Source: Microbacterium paraoxydans
GTDB taxonomy: Bacteria > Actinomycetota > Actinomycetes > Actinomycetales > Microbacteriaceae
Length of the DNA stretch: 64,000 bases
NCBI RefSeq assembly: GCF_018224615.1
Contig: NZ_JAGTUK010000002.1
Coordinates: 310,001-374,000, forward strand
Direction: 5' to 3'
A model generated the notes under the pieces. The model did not search any database. It was not told the origin of the DNA and worked only from the letters and a program-made list of their open reading frames with translations. Below, piece by piece: positions 39,878-50,400 of this stretch. A program made the translations under genes and the position numbers. How positions within the stretch are numbered: position 1 is the first letter of the stretch; every line of letters begins with the position of its first letter.

Positions 39878-42139
39878 TCACGATTGCACCCGGAACGCGA
39901 TCACACGGGCCTCCGCGACGCCGTTCGTGCGCTCCACCACGAGCCGCGCGGCCGTGAACGCGCCGAGGTCGTCCGGCAGCGGGTGCACGCGCAGACGGTG
40001 GCGGTTGTCGCGCTCCTCCGCCACCGTGCGCCACTCGTCCGCCCCCTCCGGTCGTACCTCCACGCGGTAGTCGCGCACGAGCTGGGGCAGCACCTCGTCG
40101 GGACTGCGGTGATGGTGCAGCGTGTTGAGCTCCAGGTCCACATCGTCGTCGAACACCAGGCGCAGCTCCGAGCCCGTCACCGCCGTGTCCCAATCCAGCC
40201 GCAGCCACTGCGGACCATCGGACTCCGGGTCGGAGGCCCACAGGTGCGGTCCGCCGAAGGGACGGTTGTAGCCCGAGGTCGCCCGCTCCGGGGCCGCGGC
40301 CTCGGACGCCGGGCTCGTGCGGAACGCGGGCACCCGCCCCCGCAGCGGCTTGGTGGGCCACTGCACGAGCAGACCCTCGCGGTCGACCTGCACGTTGCGG
40401 TCGTCATTGTCGACACGGTGCACCAGGGTCAGCACCCCGGGCGGCAGCTCCGACACGAGCTGCACCCGCACCAGCGGGTTGGCGCGCAACACGACGATCG
40501 CGTTCTGCGGCACCTCCGGCGCGAACGGCGTCTCGGCCCGCACCCAGTTCGGCCCGCCCGCGGGCACCTCGACCACGGTGCGGTGCTCGAGCACGGCGGG
40601 CACCACGTTCTGCGGGCGGCCCGTCGACCACACCTCGACCGTGACCTGCGTGTCGGTGTCGGCGCTCAGGAGCAGCTCGGTGGTGTCGAGCCGCGGGTGC
40701 ACCGGCACCACGATGCCCAGGTCGTCGACCAGCGTGTGCGGGGTCGCGGCGGCCACGGCGCCGGGCGGGGTGCCGATCGTGCGCAGCGCGCTGGACGCGG
40801 TGACGGTGGCCGTGCGGGCGAGGTCGGACGGGTCCTCGTTCGCGACGCCGATCAGCGACGCATCGGCGCGCAGCAGTGCCTGCCGCAGCTCCGCCCTGTG
40901 GTGCGCGTACAGCTCCCGCGGGGTCGCGTCGTGCTCGTAGCAGAGGGCGGCGGCGGTTCCGGCGGCCTCGCCCATCGCCGCGCAGGTGGCCATCACGCGG
41001 GCGGCCCCGAACGCGATGTGGGTGGCGGAGACGTCGCGGCCCGCCATCAGCAGGTTGTCGACGTTGACCGAGTACAGCGAGCGGAACGGGATCTCGAAGA
41101 CGCCGTCCGAGAACCGCTGCACGGCGCCGGCGCCGGTCGCGTACATGCCCTCCGCCGGGTGCAGGTCGATCGACCAGCCGCCGAACGCGACGCCGTCGTC
41201 GAACGACGTCTGCTCCAGGATGTCCTGCTGGCGCAGCGTGTAGTCGCCGATGAACCGGCGGTACTCGCGCTTGCCGGGGATGTTGCCGATCCACTCGAGC
41301 GTGAGGTTGTCGGCGTCGAACTCGCCGGAGTTCTTGATGTGGTCCCAGATGCCGAGGATCACGGAGCGCAGCTCGTCGCGGATGGCCTCGTTGTCGTCGA
41401 CGATGTCGAGCGTGCCGCCCCACTCGATCCACCAGTAGTGTGCGCCGCTGTCGCCGCTGCGGATGATGCGCGACGAGGGGATCGGCGTGGTGGAGATGTC
41501 CTTCGCGCTCTCCGGGGCCACGTACTTCACCGGATGCCCGAGGTCTTTCGTATAGAAGAGGAGCGTCGAGCCGAGGAACTCGCGCACAGGCTGCTCCGGC
41601 GCCCAGTCCTCGCCGAACTCGCTGCGGCTCTCCTTGCCCAGCCGGTGCCGCGCCCCGACGAGCCGGCCGACCAGGCCGTCGCCCGTGCAGTCGAGGAACA
41701 GCGGACCGCGGAACACCGTGCGGATCTCGGAGCCCATGGTCCAGCCGGTCACCGACCGGACCCGACGGGCGTCGTCGGGTCCGGTGGCCTCGGCCTCCAG
41801 CACCTCGGTGTTGAGGAACAGGGTGAGGTTGGGCTCGCGCCGCACGATGTCGAGCACCACGTCGTCCCAGTACACCGGGTTGCCCTCGGGGTTGCGGAAC
41901 TGGTTCTCCCTGTACATCTCGCCGATGATCCCGGTCTCCCGCGCCCACCGCTGGTTGCCGTGCGCGGTCGCCCCGCACACCCAGACCCTCACCTCCGAGG
42001 AGGAGTTGCCGCCGAGCACCGGCCTGTTGTTGATCAGCACGGTACGTCGGCCGAGGCGGGCGGCCGCGACGGCGGCGCTCACTCCGGCGAGGCCGCCGCC
42101 GACGACGATGATGTCGGCTTCGACGGTCTGGGTGCGCAT
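39878..42139 (-). CDS. FAD-dependent oxidoreductase with C-terminal beta domain
   Basis: A 753-aa flavoprotein of the FAD_oxidored type. The dinucleotide motif IIVVGGGLAGVSAAVAAARLGRR starts at residue 10. A second FAD contact, LLMAGRDVSATHIAFGAARVMATCAAMGEAAGTAA, lies at about 385-420. The C-terminal 300 residues are beta-rich and discoidin-like. No signal peptide. Such proteins recur in glycan-degradation loci, where their oxidation substrate is undefined. It sits 36 nt after the propeller protein gene. Confidence 0.85.
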   Translation of the reverse strand: MRTQTVEADIIVVGGGLAGVSAAVAAARLGRRTVLINNRPVLGGNSSSEVRVWVCGATAHGNQRWARETGIIGEMYRENQFRNPEGNPVYWDDVVLDIVRREPNLTLFLNTEVLEAEATGPDDARRVRSVTGWTMGSEIRTVFRGPLFLDCTGDGLVGRLVGARHRLGKESRSEFGEDWAPEQPVREFLGSTLLFYTKDLGHPVKYVAPESAKDISTTPIPSSRIIRSGDSGAHYWWIEWGGTLDIVDDNEAIRDELRSVILGIWDHIKNSGEFDADNLTLEWIGNIPGKREYRRFIGDYTLRQQDILEQTSFDDGVAFGGWSIDLHPAEGMYATGAGAVQRFSDGVFEIPFRSLYSVNVDNLLMAGRDVSATHIAFGAARVMATCAAMGEAAGTAAALCYEHDATPRELYAHHRAELRQALLRADASLIGVANEDPSDLARTATVTASSALRTIGTPPGAVAAATPHTLVDDLGIVVPVHPRLDTTELLLSADTDTQVTVEVWSTGRPQNVVPAVLEHRTVVEVPAGGPNWVRAETPFAPEVPQNAIVVLRANPLVRVQLVSELPPGVLTLVHRVDNDDRNVQVDREGLLVQWPTKPLRGRVPAFRTSPASEAAAPERATSGYNRPFGGPHLWASDPESDGPQWLRLDWDTAVTGSELRLVFDDDVDLELNTLHHHRSPDEVLPQLVRDYRVEVRPEGADEWRTVAEERDNRHRLRVHPLPDDLGAFTAARLVVERTNGVAEARVIAFRVQS

Positions 42140-42175
42140 GGGGATGGTTCCTTTCGGGAGGGGTGGTGCGGCCGC

Positions 42176-43981
42176 TCAGAGGGCGGCGATCGCTTCGATC
42201 TCGTAGACGCGGGCGACGTCGGTGGCGGAGTCGGACGGGTCGGTGATGACGAGACGGACCGCGTCGGCCGTGAGACCCTGGGCGTCGACCACGACCGTCG
42301 TCCGGGTGTTGTCGGCGATGCTGCCGACCGTGACCCAGCCGGTCGCGGTGCGCAGCTCGACCGTGAAGTCGCGCAGCACCGACGCCTGCGGGGGTCCGAC
42401 GGTGTAGCCGCTGCGCACCCGGACCACGTCGAGCGGCGCGGCCTCGTCCCACTCGACCGTGATCGTGGGCTGCGTGTCCGCGGTCGCCGAGATCCACCGG
42501 CTCGCGTCGGTGCAGCCGCCGTCGACCGCTTTCTCCGGGCCCGTGTCGGCGCGCAGCTGCGACGAGGCGGTCGCGGTACCGCCGAGCGCGAGGTTCTCGC
42601 CGCCGGAGTCGCCGCGCAGGGAGGAGACGATGGCGGCGACGCTCGTGCCGCCGGGCTGACCGTCGCGCGGGACCTCGGCGTGCCGCAGGGTGCCGCCGCC
42701 GGGGACGGCCGGAGCGCTGAGGTACACCACGTCGGTGCCGTCGGTGCGGGTCGCCGCGCGGAGCCGCTGCTGGCCCTCGACGGGGTCGCCCACGGCGTCG
42801 GCCGTCCACCCGGAGGCGCCGGCCGTGAGCAGCACCGTCTGGCTGCGGGTGATGCCGCAGTCCTGCACCGACACGACCGCGTACACGCGGGTGTCGCCGC
42901 CCGCGGTCGTGGTGTCGAGCGCGGCGATGGTCTGCACGCCGCCGCCGAGGGCGTCCGTGTCGATGAGGGTCTCGCTGGTCCAGGCGCTGCCGTTCCAGGA
43001 GGCCCACTGCACGTCGAACGCGTTCTCGGTCTGGTCGGCGTACCGGTAGGTCACACCGACGAGGTCGCCGTCGGCGATGGCCATCTTGGCGGTCTGCACC
43101 GCGGGCACGGCATCGCCGATGGTCTCGCCGGGCTGGTAGCCGCGCCACACGACCGCGCCGGGGGTGTCCGGCCGGATCGGCGTGGGCAGCGCCTGTCCCG
43201 CGACGTCGCGGAAACCGCCCGTCGCGGGGTCGTACACCGCGTACGAGCCGAGGTGCCGGTAGGGGTCGGCGGGCCACGGGCCCCACTCCCACAGCACGTG
43301 CACCCTGCCGTCCGCGTCGACCTCGAGATCGTCGGGGTAGAAGGAGTGGTTCACGGCCGCGGCGATCGTCGTCTCGCGGGTCCACGTGCCGACGGCGGGG
43401 TCGTAGTGGTACAGCACCCCGTCGCGGCGCGCCTGCGGGTCGGCGCCCACGCGCACCATGAGCCACACGTCGCCGTCGGCACCCTGCGCCGTGACCGGAT
43501 ACGAGATCGCGGCACCGGCGTCCGGCATCTCCGCGCTCACGTCCACGAGCGTGGTCGCGTCGTACGGCGCGGTGGAGCGGAAGTACTTCCACGGCTCGTG
43601 GTGCATCGAGACGAACGCGTGCAGGTAGCCGTCGCCGTCGATCGCGATGGACGGCTGGTTGTGGCCGTTGTCGTCGAGGTATTCGGCGCACGCCCCGGTG
43701 GCCAGGCGCAGGCAGCCGGAGGTCCAGGTGCCGTCGGCCGCCCGGACGGCGACGTTCACCTGGTGCTTCGACGCCGCCGAGCCTGGCACGTTGTAGGCGA
43801 AGTAGGTGTCGTCGCCGTCGACCACGAGCGGGTTCCACCAGCCGGACTGGTTCGAGCTGTCGACCGTGACGGGCACGGTCTCCACGTCTGGCGTGGCGGC
43901 GCCGGCCGGGGCGGGCACGGCGAGCACGAGCGCGGCGAGGGCGGCGGCAGCGGTGGCGCCGGCCTTCGAGCGGAGGGTCAT
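42176..43981 (-). CDS. Secreted BNR-type beta-propeller protein with F5/8C module (putative polysaccharide lyase)
   Basis: A 601-aa exported protein with a signal peptide to about residue 28. Residues 35-440 form a BNR_4-like propeller: repeated blades such as NPLVVDGDDTYFAYN, HNQPSIAIDGDGYLHAFVSMHHEPWKYFRS and HSFYPDDLEVDADGRVHVLWEWG. Propellers of this type occur in ulvan and rhamnogalacturonan lyases (PL24/PL25 and relatives). Residues 455-601 are an F5/8C discoidin-like sugar-binding domain. ATG 43981 has GAGGAGC upstream. Catalysis and substrate are inferred, not shown. Confidence 0.78.
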   Translation of the reverse strand: MTLRSKAGATAAAALAALVLAVPAPAGAATPDVETVPVTVDSSNQSGWWNPLVVDGDDTYFAYNVPGSAASKHQVNVAVRAADGTWTSGCLRLATGACAEYLDDNGHNQPSIAIDGDGYLHAFVSMHHEPWKYFRSTAPYDATTLVDVSAEMPDAGAAISYPVTAQGADGDVWLMVRVGADPQARRDGVLYHYDPAVGTWTRETTIAAAVNHSFYPDDLEVDADGRVHVLWEWGPWPADPYRHLGSYAVYDPATGGFRDVAGQALPTPIRPDTPGAVVWRGYQPGETIGDAVPAVQTAKMAIADGDLVGVTYRYADQTENAFDVQWASWNGSAWTSETLIDTDALGGGVQTIAALDTTTAGGDTRVYAVVSVQDCGITRSQTVLLTAGASGWTADAVGDPVEGQQRLRAATRTDGTDVVYLSAPAVPGGGTLRHAEVPRDGQPGGTSVAAIVSSLRGDSGGENLALGGTATASSQLRADTGPEKAVDGGCTDASRWISATADTQPTITVEWDEAAPLDVVRVRSGYTVGPPQASVLRDFTVELRTATGWVTVGSIADNTRTTVVVDAQGLTADAVRLVITDPSDSATDVARVYEIEAIAAL

Positions 43982-43992
43982 GGCGATGCTCC

Positions 43993-45318
43993 TCAGCCCA
44001 GCAGCTTCTGCGCTTCGTCGCCGGCCTGGGCCATGGCGTCCTTGGCGCTCTGCTGGCCCACGAGCACGGCCTGCACGCGGTCGGCGATCGCGGTCTCGAT
44101 CTGGGCGTACTGCGGGTACTGCCAGAACGGGTTGGTGGTGGCGGTCGCGGTGATCTTCTCCGCGAAGCGCGCGCCGAACGCGTCGGACGCGACCTCCTTC
44201 GACGCCTGCGCCTCCTCGGTCACGGGCGGCAGGCCGCGCAGCGCGTAGTCGCCGAGCACGGCGTCGAGGTCGCTCGTGGCCCACTGCCCGAAGTCCGCGG
44301 CGGTGCGCGTGCTGTCTCCGGCACCGCCGCCCACCACGGCGATCGCTCCACCCCAGACGAGGGCGCGCGGGGTGTCGCCCTTCTTCAGCACCGGGCGCGA
44401 CTCGGGCACGAGCTTCGACGCGAGGTCGGGGTCCGGGGAGTCCTTCGTGACGGAGGCGCGGCCGACCGGGGCGTCGTCGTAGATGGCCGCCCGGCCCTGG
44501 GCGAACAGCGACCGGGCGTCGAAGCGGTCGACGTCGGCGGCGATCAGGCCCTGGTCGTACAGCGACTTGTACCAGGTGACGGCCTCGACGCTCGCGTCGT
44601 CGCCGATCGTGACCTCGCCCTTCTCGACCAGGTCGCTGCCGAAGGTCTGCATCCAGATCAGGATGTCCTTCAGCTGCGCGGCCTTGGTGGAGGCGGCGTA
44701 GGGGATGAGCCCGCCGCCGAGGCCCTTGAGCTTCTTCAGCGCGGATTCGTAGTCGTCGACGGTGGTGGGGAACTCGTCGATCCCGGCCTTGGCGAGCAGC
44801 TCGGAGTTGGTGACGAGACCGATCGCGCCGATCGTCCACGGGAACGCGTACTGCTTCCCGTCGAGCTGCGTGGCCTCCAGGCTCGATGCCGTGTAGCCGC
44901 GGCCCTTCGTGAGCGCCGACACGTCTTCGAGCTTGCCGAGCGCGGCCAGCGAGGCGAGCCAGGCGACGTCGACGTGGGCGGCACCGGTGAACTGTCCGCC
45001 GCGCACCTGCAGCATGAGCTGCTTGAAGTACTCGTTGTAGGGGAAGGAGACCTCGGTGATGCCGACCTTGTTGGCCGTGGTGTAGCCGTCGAGCAGCGCG
45101 CGCGTGGCGGGGGCGGCCGCCTCCTCCGTGAGCGACCAGCTGGCGAAGGAGAAGTCGGTGGCGGTGAAGTCGCCGCCGCCGAGGCCGGAGGCGGGGGAGG
45201 AGGACGGGCTGCCGGTTCCTCCGCCGCTCGGCATGCAGCCGGCGAGGAGGAGCCCGGCGGCGCCGAGCCCGGCGAACTGGAGCAGCTGGCGACGGGAGAC
45301 GGTGGTGTTCTCGGACAT
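43993..45318 (-). CDS. Sugar-binding lipoprotein of ABC importer (Tat-type signal)
   Basis: A 441-aa CUT1 solute-binding protein. The signal peptide combines a twin-arginine motif (SRRQLLQF) with a lipobox LAGC (Cys about residue 28), so it is a probable Tat-exported lipoprotein. The mature part has the two-lobe fold (EVSFPYNEYFKQLMLQV, FWQYPQYAQIETAIADR). It follows its two permeases and precedes the secreted propeller protein in one operon. Confidence 0.88.
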   Translation of the reverse strand: MSENTTVSRRQLLQFAGLGAAGLLLAGCMPSGGGTGSPSSSPASGLGGGDFTATDFSFASWSLTEEAAAPATRALLDGYTTANKVGITEVSFPYNEYFKQLMLQVRGGQFTGAAHVDVAWLASLAALGKLEDVSALTKGRGYTASSLEATQLDGKQYAFPWTIGAIGLVTNSELLAKAGIDEFPTTVDDYESALKKLKGLGGGLIPYAASTKAAQLKDILIWMQTFGSDLVEKGEVTIGDDASVEAVTWYKSLYDQGLIAADVDRFDARSLFAQGRAAIYDDAPVGRASVTKDSPDPDLASKLVPESRPVLKKGDTPRALVWGGAIAVVGGGAGDSTRTAADFGQWATSDLDAVLGDYALRGLPPVTEEAQASKEVASDAFGARFAEKITATATTNPFWQYPQYAQIETAIADRVQAVLVGQQSAKDAMAQAGDEAQKLLG

Positions 45319-45367
45319 GGGTGTGCTCTCTCTTCTTCGAGGGATTGCGGGTGAGGGGTGGTGCGGG

Positions 45368-46273
45368 TCAGCCCTTGACCGCGCCGGCGGTGAGTCCGCC
45401 GACGAGGAAGCGCTGCAGGGCGATGAACGCGATGGCCACGGGGAGCGAGACCACGAGCGAAGCCGCCATGAGTTCCGGCCAGGCGGTGGACGCCTCGCCG
45501 ATGAAGGTGTTGACGAGGCCGGGCGGCAGGGTCTGCTTGTCCGGGCCGGCGAGCGTGAGGGCGAAGATGAAGTCGTTCCAGCCGCGCACGAACGCGAAGA
45601 GCCCGGCGGCGATGAGTCCCGGCGCGGCCAGCGGCAGCACGATCGAGTGGATGATGCGCATGCGCGAGGCGCCGTCGACGCGAGCGGCCTCGATCAGCTC
45701 GTCGGGGATGGTGTCGAAGAAGCCCTTCAGCATCCACACGCACAGCGGCAGGGTGAAGGTCGTGAACGACAGCACGAGCGCGGTGTAGGTGTTGAGCAGG
45801 CCGTAGGCGGAGAACACCGCGTAGAGCGTGATGAGCAGCAGCGCCTGGGGGAACATCTGCGAGGCGAGCACGAAGTACATCAGGCTGCGGCGGCCGCGGT
45901 AGCGGAACTTCGAGAACGCGTAGCCCATGTAGGCCGACACCAGCACCGACAGGATCGCCGTGATGACCGACACCACGATGCTGTTGCGCAGGTAGCCGAA
46001 CAGGGCGGGGTTGTTGGCGAGTGCGGCGTAGGCGTCGAACGTGATCTCGGTGGGGAAGAGCTTCGGCGGGTAGCTGAACACCTCGGTGCGCGGGGTGAGC
46101 GAGGTCGCCAGCAGCCAGTACACGGGCAGCAGGGCGAACCCGCCGAACACGACGACGGCGATCCAGGCGCTCACGGTGGTGGCGCGGCGGTCGGCGCGGT
46201 GGCGGCGACGGCGGGGTGCGGCGGGCGGGGCGGAGACGGCGGCCACCGTCTCCTCGGTCAGCACGGCGGTCAT
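45368..46273 (-). CDS. Carbohydrate ABC transporter permease (MalG-type)
   Basis: A 301-aa six-span permease with EAA loop ELIEAARVDGASRMRIIHSIVLP and the C-terminal FLVGGLTAGAVKG. The N-terminal 30 residues are Ala/Pro and Arg-rich and cytosolic. ATG 46273 overlaps the upstream permease stop by 4 nt. Confidence 0.91.
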   Translation of the reverse strand: MTAVLTEETVAAVSAPPAAPRRRRHRADRRATTVSAWIAVVVFGGFALLPVYWLLATSLTPRTEVFSYPPKLFPTEITFDAYAALANNPALFGYLRNSIVVSVITAILSVLVSAYMGYAFSKFRYRGRRSLMYFVLASQMFPQALLLITLYAVFSAYGLLNTYTALVLSFTTFTLPLCVWMLKGFFDTIPDELIEAARVDGASRMRIIHSIVLPLAAPGLIAAGLFAFVRGWNDFIFALTLAGPDKQTLPPGLVNTFIGEASTAWPELMAASLVVSLPVAIAFIALQRFLVGGLTAGAVKG

Positions 46274-47190
46274 CGCTTCTCTCCCTTCTCGGACAGGCGG
46301 ACGTAGACGACGACGAGCGCCATCAGGAGGATCATCCAGAGCAGGCCGATGGCTCCGGCGTGCCCGAGGTCGAAGCCGTCGAACGCGGTCTCGTACACGG
46401 CGGTGGCGAAGGTCTGGGTGGATCCGGCGGGGCCGCCGCCGGTGAGGACGTAGATGATGTCGAAGTGCTGGAAGTTCCAGATGAACTCCAGCAGGATCAC
46501 CAGCCCGATGATGCCGCTCATCTGCGGGACGGTGATGGAGAAGAAGCGGCGGACGGTCCCGGCGCCGTCGATCTCGGCGGCCTCGTGCAGCTCGATCGGC
46601 ACGGTCTGGAGGCCTGCGAGGAGCATGACCATCATCCAGGGGAACGACTGCCACGTCTTGGCGACGATCACGGCGATCATGGCGGTGGTCGGGTTGGCGA
46701 GCCACGCCTGCGGGGAGTCGATCAGCCCGACGGTCTCGAGGGCCGCGTTGAGCACGCCGTAGTTGGCGTTGAAGATCCACATCCACAGGAACGACACCAC
46801 GACGCCGGGGATGAGCCACGGGATGAGCATGAGGCCGCGCAGCACCTTGGCCCCGCGGATGCGCGTGTTCAGGGCGAGCGCGAGGCCGAAGCCGATCACG
46901 AACGGCGCGATCGTCGTGCCGAGCGTGAACACGAGCGTCTGGACGAGCAGCGGGAAGAACTCGCCGGTGAGCACGTCGACGATGTTCTGGAAGCCGACGA
47001 ACTCGCGGCCGGGCTCGACGAGGCTCTGCTTGTAGAACGCGGTGATGAGCGCGGTGATCAGGGGGTAGACGACGACCGCGGCGAGAAGGGCGAGGCCGGG
47101 TGCCGTGAGGAGGAGGGCGAACATCCCGTCCGAGAGGCGACGGGGCCGGCGACCTGTTCCTATCTGTGAGGAAATGGTCTGTTCTGTCAT
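46270..47190 (-). CDS. Carbohydrate ABC transporter permease (MalF-type)
   Basis: A 306-aa six-span permease. EAA loop: ELHEAAEIDGAGTVRRFFSITVP. It leads the 39-47 kb operon (two permeases, binding protein, propeller protein, flavoprotein, LacI-like sensor). Its promoter lies about 65 nt upstream, divergent from the beta-helix enzyme. Confidence 0.91.
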   Translation of the reverse strand: MTEQTISSQIGTGRRPRRLSDGMFALLLTAPGLALLAAVVVYPLITALITAFYKQSLVEPGREFVGFQNIVDVLTGEFFPLLVQTLVFTLGTTIAPFVIGFGLALALNTRIRGAKVLRGLMLIPWLIPGVVVSFLWMWIFNANYGVLNAALETVGLIDSPQAWLANPTTAMIAVIVAKTWQSFPWMMVMLLAGLQTVPIELHEAAEIDGAGTVRRFFSITVPQMSGIIGLVILLEFIWNFQHFDIIYVLTGGGPAGSTQTFATAVYETAFDGFDLGHAGAIGLLWMILLMALVVVYVRLSEKGEKR

Positions 47191-47253
47191 CTAGGTCATC
47201 CTTGGCCTGGGGTGATGTGTCCGCACTCTCGCGGTGCGGTCTCGGGCTTCCTC

Positions 47254-47283
47254 AGTATTTCCGGCAGATTACGCCGGAGTCAA
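47254..47283 (-). promoter_or_regulatory. Promoter of the 39-47 kb operon
   Basis: Minus strand: TTGACT (47283-47278), 18-nt spacer, AATACT (47259-47254). The spacer contains an inverted repeat CCGGC-N7-GCCGG, distinct from the CGATARTCG operator 80 nt further up. Confidence 0.6.
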
Positions 47284-47360
47284 CTGGAGAGAGGAATCGT
47301 CCAGAACTGGTAGAAGCTGTGATGTTTGTGACAATGAATCCGGGCGCTCAATATCGATGC

Positions 47361-47389
47361 TTGCTAGTCGATTATCGATTGGCTACGGT
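47361..47389 (+). promoter_or_regulatory. Promoter with embedded GntR operator, beta-helix gene
   Basis: TTGCTA (47361-47366), 17-nt spacer, TACGGT (47384-47389). The operator TAGTCGATTATCGATTG (47365-47381) fills the spacer. Its core is the reverse complement of the one at 60583. Confidence 0.68.
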
Positions 47390-47453
47390 CGGAGCAGCCG
47401 CCCCGCGGCGCCGCGCGCGATCGTCGTGCGGAAAGCGACAGTTCGGAGACGCA

Positions 47454-50400
47454 ATGAAGCGTGTGCTGGCAAGCCTGGCCCTGGCGGCGGTGTTCGGATC
47501 CGCCCTCGGCGCGACGGTCCCGTCGGCGGCAGCGGCCGCGGACGACGACGCCCTCTACCTGGCGCCGGGGGGTGACGACTCCGCCGCCGGCACGAAGGAC
47601 GACCCGCTCGCCACCCTGGAGGGCGCCCGCGACCGCATCCGTGCCCTGAAGGCCGACTCCGGCCTCCCCGCCGACGGCCTCACGGTGTACCTGCGCGAGG
47701 GCGAGTACCCCCGCAGCTCCTCGTTCGAGCTTGGCGAGCAGGACTCCGGCACCGCCGACGCCCCCATCACCTACCGCTCCTACCCGGGGGAGACGGCCAC
47801 GCTCACCGGCGGGCGGGAGCTGCCGCGCGACCAGTTCGCCCCCGTGGACGACACCGCCGTGACCGACCGCATCATCGACGCCGCCGCGCGCGACCGCGTG
47901 GTGGGCATCGACCTCGCCGACCTCGGCATCACCGACTACGGCCAGCTCAGCCGCCACGGCTACTGGAAGGCCAACGACGTCAGCACCACGCCGCCCATGG
48001 AACTGTTCATCGACGGGCAGGGCATGACCCTCGCGCGCTGGCCCAACGCCGACGCCGCGACGCCCACCGTGCAGATGGGCGACATCATCGACGCCGGGCC
48101 CGACCGCAACGACGCCGACCTGCAGGACCGCGGCGGCACGTTCACCTACGGCTACGACCGGCCGCAGTACTGGACCCAGGCCGAGGACGTGTGGCTCGAC
48201 GGCATCTTCGGCTACAGCTGGGAGTGGTCGTACAACAAGATCGAGAGCATCGACACCGACGCGAAGACCATCACCCTCCGCTACGGAGAGATGTCCGGGA
48301 TCATGAAGAGCTGGTTCCCCGACTTCCACTTCGCGCAGAACCTGCTGGAAGAGCTCGACGCCCCCGGCGAGTACTACATCGACCGCGAGGCCGGGAAGCT
48401 CTACCTGATCCCCAACGCCGCCTTCACCTCGGGTCGCGGCGACGTCACGGTCACCACGCTCGACGAGCCCATGCTGCGTGCCGACGGGGCGTCGTACATC
48501 ACGTTCGACGACCTCGTCATGGAGTACGGCCGTGCCACCGCCGCCGTGATCCTGGGCGGCTCGCACGTGACCGTCTCGCACAGCGACATCCGCAACTTCA
48601 CCGACGGCGGCGTGCTGATCAATTCGCCCGGCCGCTACACCTACGACGGCATCCCGGTGAACCGCGGCGGCCGCGACCACGCCGTGACCGACAGCCGCCT
48701 CACCCACGTCGGCGGCGTCGGCGTGGTGCTGCAGGGCGGCGACAAGACCACGCTCGAGCCCGGGCGCAACCGGGTCGAGAACTCCGAGATCGCCGACTTC
48801 GCGTACTACCACAAGGCCTACAACCCCGGCGTGATGTTCGACGGCGTCGGCAACGTCGCCAGGGACAACGAGATCCACGACGCCCCGCACCCGGGCATCA
48901 TCGTGCACGGCAACGACCACCTGTTCGAACGCAACGAGGTGTACGACGTGTGCAAGCAGTTCCACGACCTCGGTGCGATCTACATGAACTCCGGGAAGAC
49001 CCCGCAGCAGCGCGGGCACGTGTTCCGGGAGAACTACTTCCACGACATCGGCGTGGGCATGGCGGGCGTCGAGGGCATCTACGCCGACAACTTCACGTGG
49101 GACCTCACGATCGAGAAGAACGTCTTCGTGAACATGGGCAACGGCGCGATCAAGAGCGGCTCGGCCGACTACATCGAGGCGCGCAACAACGTGTTCGTCG
49201 ACGCCTACGCCCCCTACGACAACTACGAGCAGTGGATGGGCAACCAGGAGGGCAACGTGGTCGACCGCGACTACATGCCCGCGTGGCAGCAGGTGTTCGC
49301 CGACAACAACGACTTCGTCGGCACGCCGTACCTGACCAAGTACCCGGAGCTGGCGCACTTCTTCGAGGACGACCACTACTTCCCGAACCACAGCACGTTC
49401 GCGCAGAACGTGGTGTGGAACCCGAATCGCGCCCGCATGGCCGGCGTGAACGAGCACGGCGCCAAAGACGGCAAGAACCTGCTGAACTACGAGGACAACT
49501 GGGTGGCCGACGCCGACCCGGGCTTCGTGGACGCCGCGGGCGGGGACTACGCGCTGAAGGACGACGCCGCCGTGTTCGACCAGATCCCCGGGTTCGAGGC
49601 GATCGCGTTCGGCGAGATCGGCGTCGACGGCGAGATCGGGCAGACGCAGCAGCCGCAGACCGTGCCGCTGGAGGACATCGCCTTCGACAGCGACAGCATC
49701 ACGATCGACGCGGGCGACGAGGTGCGCGTGCGCGCCGTGCCGCTGCCGTGGAACGCCGACGACGCCGCCGTGACGTACGCCTCGGCCGACACCGCCGTCG
49801 CGACCGTGAACGACAAGGGCGTCGTGTTGGGGATGGGCCCCGGCACCACGACCGTCACCGCGACCGCGAAGGCCGACGCCGGCAAGACCGCCACCATCGA
49901 GGTGGTCGTGGAGGAGGGCGACGGCGTGCTGCACTTCACCGACTTCGAGTCGGGAGCGAACGGCTGGCCCACCGACCCCAACCGCAGCATCCAGATCGAC
50001 GCCGCGGGCGACCGGGTGTACCGCATCCTCAAGGGCGCGAACAGCATCCTGCCGCGCGACTTCACCGAGTTCGTGCTCGACTTCGACGTGACGGCACCGG
50101 CGACCACGCCCGCCAACGCCGGACTCATCGTGTACGACCGCAACGGCAAGGGCGGCGGTTACATCCGGTTCCGCCAGGCCGCCGCCGGCCCGACCTGGAC
50201 GATCTTCGACGATGCCTGGCAGACCGTGGCGCAGAAGGTCGTGCCGGCGGCCCAGGGCCTCACGCCCGGAGCGATCTCGCACGTGCGCATCGCCGTGCAG
50301 GACGGGCAGATCCGCATCTCCGTGAACGGGGCGGTCGCGCTGGAGGGCGCCGATCCCGCTCCCGGTGCCGCCGGCCGGGTGGGCTTCTACGTGGAGAACT

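Noticed and set aside
39884..44248. 1454-aa open frame on the plus strand
   Set aside because: Runs antisense through the flavoprotein and propeller genes with a composition of Val/Arg/Gly/His only; no domain seen.
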